From assembly GCA_041396845.1 (NCBI GenBank), contig JAWKXU010000001.1, positions 124,001 to 188,000 of the forward strand: a stretch of DNA of 64,000 bases, written 5' to 3'. This DNA is from JAWKXU01 sp020446465 (GTDB taxonomy: Bacteria; Pseudomonadota; Alphaproteobacteria; Sphingomonadales; Sphingomonadaceae). Below, piece by piece: positions 61,836 through 64,000 of the stretch. The number at the start of each line of letters is the position of its first letter. Positions within the stretch are counted from its first letter, which is position 1. The notes beneath the pieces were generated by a model, which was given only the letters and a program-made list of their open reading frames with translations, was not told where the DNA came from and did not search any database. Made by a program: the position numbers and the translations under genes.

Positions 61836-63095
61836 ATGAGACGACCCGGTGCTATGCGAAAAACTCTTGCTGAAATCGCGATGAAGTCCGTGTCGACCTC
61901 TGGCCTGGAGAGCATTTCTCTGCGCAAAATTGCCAAGCAGGCAGAATGTTCAACCGCAGTCATTTTCCAAAATTTCGACAGCAAGACCGGGCTTCTGTTG
62001 GCCGCGGCTGAACTGGCCCAAAAAAAGGAAGCAGAGCACCACCGGCATTTATTGGAGAAAATTGACGGTCTGATCAGCTGCCATCTGGCATTTTCCGATT
62101 TTCTGGCAGCCTATATCGATTTGCGCGTTTCCCGTCCTGAAGCTCGTTTTCTCTCAGAAGTTCTTATCAAGCTAAGCGGAAATGAGATCTTTCGTCCTAC
62201 TTTGCAGCGCTGGCATACGGACAGGGGAGCCTTCTGGCAGGCCGTTCTGGGTTCCTTCGAGTTTGGGGATGCGGTCGGGCCGCTAATTAGCGAATATTGT
62301 CTGATGGAGGAAATTTACGCGTACAGCTTGAACGGTAATCCGCGCTATCAACTTTTCCAGAAGGATACTGTTCGCGCATTGACCGATGCCTGTTTTCATC
62401 ACGGTGCCACATCGGGAGCTTCAAACGAAATCAACCGAGTTTTGGCATGGCGGGCCTATGAAACGAGACGGCAGTTGGAAGTGAGTCGTCCGAAGATGCC
62501 CACCGAGATGCTTGATCATGCGGTCGATATGATTACGCACGGTGGAATTGGCGCGTTGAATCAGCGCAGCCTCGCGCAGCGAGCGGGTGTTTCGCCGTCC
62601 ATGATCGCATACCATTTCAACGATATGAAGAGTTTCACTAACGAAGCTATCTGGCAGGCCCTGGTCAAGGATTTGCCGGGCGAATTTGATCCGGACAAGA
62701 TTGTGAAACTCCCTAAAACGCTGCCGGACTGGGTCGATTTCCTTTACAATACCCTCTTGACGGTACCAGCTGATGCCAATTCCGGCTTTTATGTCAGTTA
62801 TTCGCGGATGACGGGGGAGGCGGCATTGCTGGCCTGTGCGGACAAATCGCTAGAGCCATTAATTCTATATTTGCGCGAAATTGACGGTTGGGGGACATAT
62901 CGCCTTAGCCGGAACATTGCCTCGATCGCCCGCTCTTCGCGACATGAACACGCTGCCGCTTTCGCTGTCTGGGTCAAGGCGGAGGCACTACTGCATCATT
63001 CCGGGTTAGTTAATCCAGCTTGTGGGCGTGAACGCGTGGGGACAGCAATGTCGCTCATATTTCCACAAGCGGATTCATCCCTCGAAACCCCCTGA
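61836..63095 (+). CDS. Tandem TetR-family regulator (two HTH domains)
   Basis: The 419-residue protein contains two TetR-like units in one chain. The first (10-56) has LAEIAMKSVSTSGLESISLR, KIAKQAECSTAVIFQNFDSK. The second (about 224-275) has MLDHAVDMITHGGIGALNQR, SLAQRAGVSPSMIAYHFNDM. Each is followed by a helical effector-type domain. TetR proteins normally have one such unit of about 200 residues. Divergence from the TonB receptor suggests control of the uptake cluster. Confidence 0.85.
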   Translation: MRRPGAMRKTLAEIAMKSVSTSGLESISLRKIAKQAECSTAVIFQNFDSKTGLLLAAAELAQKKEAEHHRHLLEKIDGLISCHLAFSDFLAAYIDLRVSRPEARFLSEVLIKLSGNEIFRPTLQRWHTDRGAFWQAVLGSFEFGDAVGPLISEYCLMEEIYAYSLNGNPRYQLFQKDTVRALTDACFHHGATSGASNEINRVLAWRAYETRRQLEVSRPKMPTEMLDHAVDMITHGGIGALNQRSLAQRAGVSPSMIAYHFNDMKSFTNEAIWQALVKDLPGEFDPDKIVKLPKTLPDWVDFLYNTLLTVPADANSGFYVSYSRMTGEAALLACADKSLEPLILYLREIDGWGTYRLSRNIASIARSSRHEHAAAFAVWVKAEALLHHSGLVNPACGRERVGTAMSLIFPQADSSLETP

Positions 63096-63177
63096 ATTAC
63101 GGGCAGGTATCCGAGACTGCGCTCTGTTCCAGAGAGATTGAAGAATGAGAAAGAGAATAATTGCAAGGAGCACTCTG

Positions 63178-64000
63178 ATGCAACTGAACGACGGTCATAC
63201 AATGCCTCAGCTTGGCCTTGGTCTGATGCGCTGGGGGTCGGAAAGCGAAACCGCCAGCGTGATCGCGCGCGCTGCAAATGCCGGATACAGGCTGTTCGAT
63301 ACAGCCTCAGTTTACGGGACAGAATTGCATACCGGTGCCGGATTGCATGCGATTGACGTGCCACGCGAGGAATTGTTCATCACCACAAAATTGTGGAATG
63401 ACTCACATGGAAGTGATGCACCGCGGATTGCGTTGGTCGAGAGTTTGAGAATGCTAGGGCTTGAGTATCTCGATTTGTATCTCATCCATTGGCCACTGCC
63501 GATGTTCGATACATATTCGGCAACATGGCAGGCACTGGTCGATTTGCAGCGTGAAGGCGCCATTCGTTCTATCGGCGTTTCAAATTTCAACGTGGATCAC
63601 CTTGAGCGGATCATTGATGAAACAGGCGTGGTGCCAGCAGTCAACCAGGTCGAAATGCACCCCTATTTCCAGCAGCGTCGTTTGCGCGAATTCCATGATT
63701 CGCATGGAATTGTGACGCAAGCATGGTCCCCATTCGGCGGGGGTGGCTCTGGAGCGGCTGACATTCTGGATGATCCGGTTGTATGCGGGATTGCAGCGAA
63801 GCATTCCTGCGCGCCGTCTCAGGTCATTCTCCAATGGCATATGTCGTGTGGCGCTTCAGTCATCCCGAAATCCACGAGCCTCGCGCACCTTGAGGAAAAC
63901 ATGGCTGCCATCAACGTTGCGCTGGACGATGACGACATGGCCGCCTTTGCTGATCTTGACAGGCGTGACGGCCGCTGTGGGCCGGACCCACTCAAAATGG
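63178..64000 (+). CDS. Aldo/keto reductase, runs off the window
   Basis: The first 274 residues of an NADPH-dependent AKR of the 2,5-diketogluconate reductase type. The tetrad is Asp41 and Tyr46 (LFDTASVYGTE), Lys71 (FITTKLW) and His104 (YLIHWPLP). GVSNFNVDHLERII and VIPKSTSLAHLEENM contact the cofactor. AAGGAG stands 9 bases before the ATG. It follows the TetR-like gene by 82 bp on the same strand. Only the C-terminal loop is missing. Confidence 0.92.
   Translation, partial: MQLNDGHTMPQLGLGLMRWGSESETASVIARAANAGYRLFDTASVYGTELHTGAGLHAIDVPREELFITTKLWNDSHGSDAPRIALVESLRMLGLEYLDLYLIHWPLPMFDTYSATWQALVDLQREGAIRSIGVSNFNVDHLERIIDETGVVPAVNQVEMHPYFQQRRLREFHDSHGIVTQAWSPFGGGGSGAADILDDPVVCGIAAKHSCAPSQVILQWHMSCGASVIPKSTSLAHLEENMAAINVALDDDDMAAFADLDRRDGRCGPDPLKM

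Overview
The window looks like a chromosome segment from an alphaproteobacterium of the order Sphingomonadales, a Novosphingobium-like organism. This is inferred from gene content and order, such as metX-metW, hisC-tyrC, ftsE-ftsX, hflK-hflC-degP and an OmpA C-terminal domain with the proline-rich linker and Gly-Pro-Gly-Ser-Gly-Met ending that I know from sphingomonad OmpA proteins. It is not based on any database comparison.

Layout: 0.1-9 kb holds a SARP-like TPR regulator divergent from a very large secreted protein. That protein joins a repeat-rich autotransporter passenger and beta-barrel to an OmpA-type peptidoglycan-binding domain. From 9.1 to 24.5 kb is a mobile patchwork: an IS5-family fragment cut by an IS21-family element, an AraC regulator, IS3 and IS630 relics, an asparagine synthase-like/GMC oxidoreductase pair, a damaged IS3-family (IS407-like) element, and a hydrolase gene split by a 266-bp MITE. 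It ends with a DUF3489-DUF2924-large serine recombinase cassette facing the 3' end of tRNA-Lys(UUU).

From 24.7 to 48.3 kb is dense core chromosome: folK, aguB, rsmB, sdhAF4, hemH, an orphan iorB-type oxidoreductase, mrp, hflK, hflC, degP, a class A PBP, a GST, mobA, metW, metX, hisC, tyrC, plsC, a YdcF-like gene, ftsX, ftsE and a zinc-ribbon protein. Three copies of a roughly 100-bp two-hairpin repeat each lie between convergent genes here, and each supplies the stop codon of the minus-strand gene.

From 48.4 to 54.4 kb is a second accessory block starting at tRNA-Leu(GAG). It carries a second, diverged DUF3489-DUF2924-recombinase cassette, again placed about 200 bp beyond the tRNA 3' end. 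A redoxin gene and two IS5-family elements in direct tandem follow. From 54.4 to 64 kb come a HI0933-type flavoprotein and an uptake/catabolism-like cluster: ABM monooxygenase-like protein, unknown 170-aa protein, APH-like kinase, DUF7064/7065-like protein and TonB-dependent receptor on one strand. Divergent from these are a tandem-TetR regulator and an aldo/keto reductase that runs off the window.

The most interesting systems are the twin recombinase cassettes beside tRNA genes, the autotransporter-OmpA chimera, the MITE whose exact removal restores a reading frame, and the stop-codon-supplying convergent repeats.
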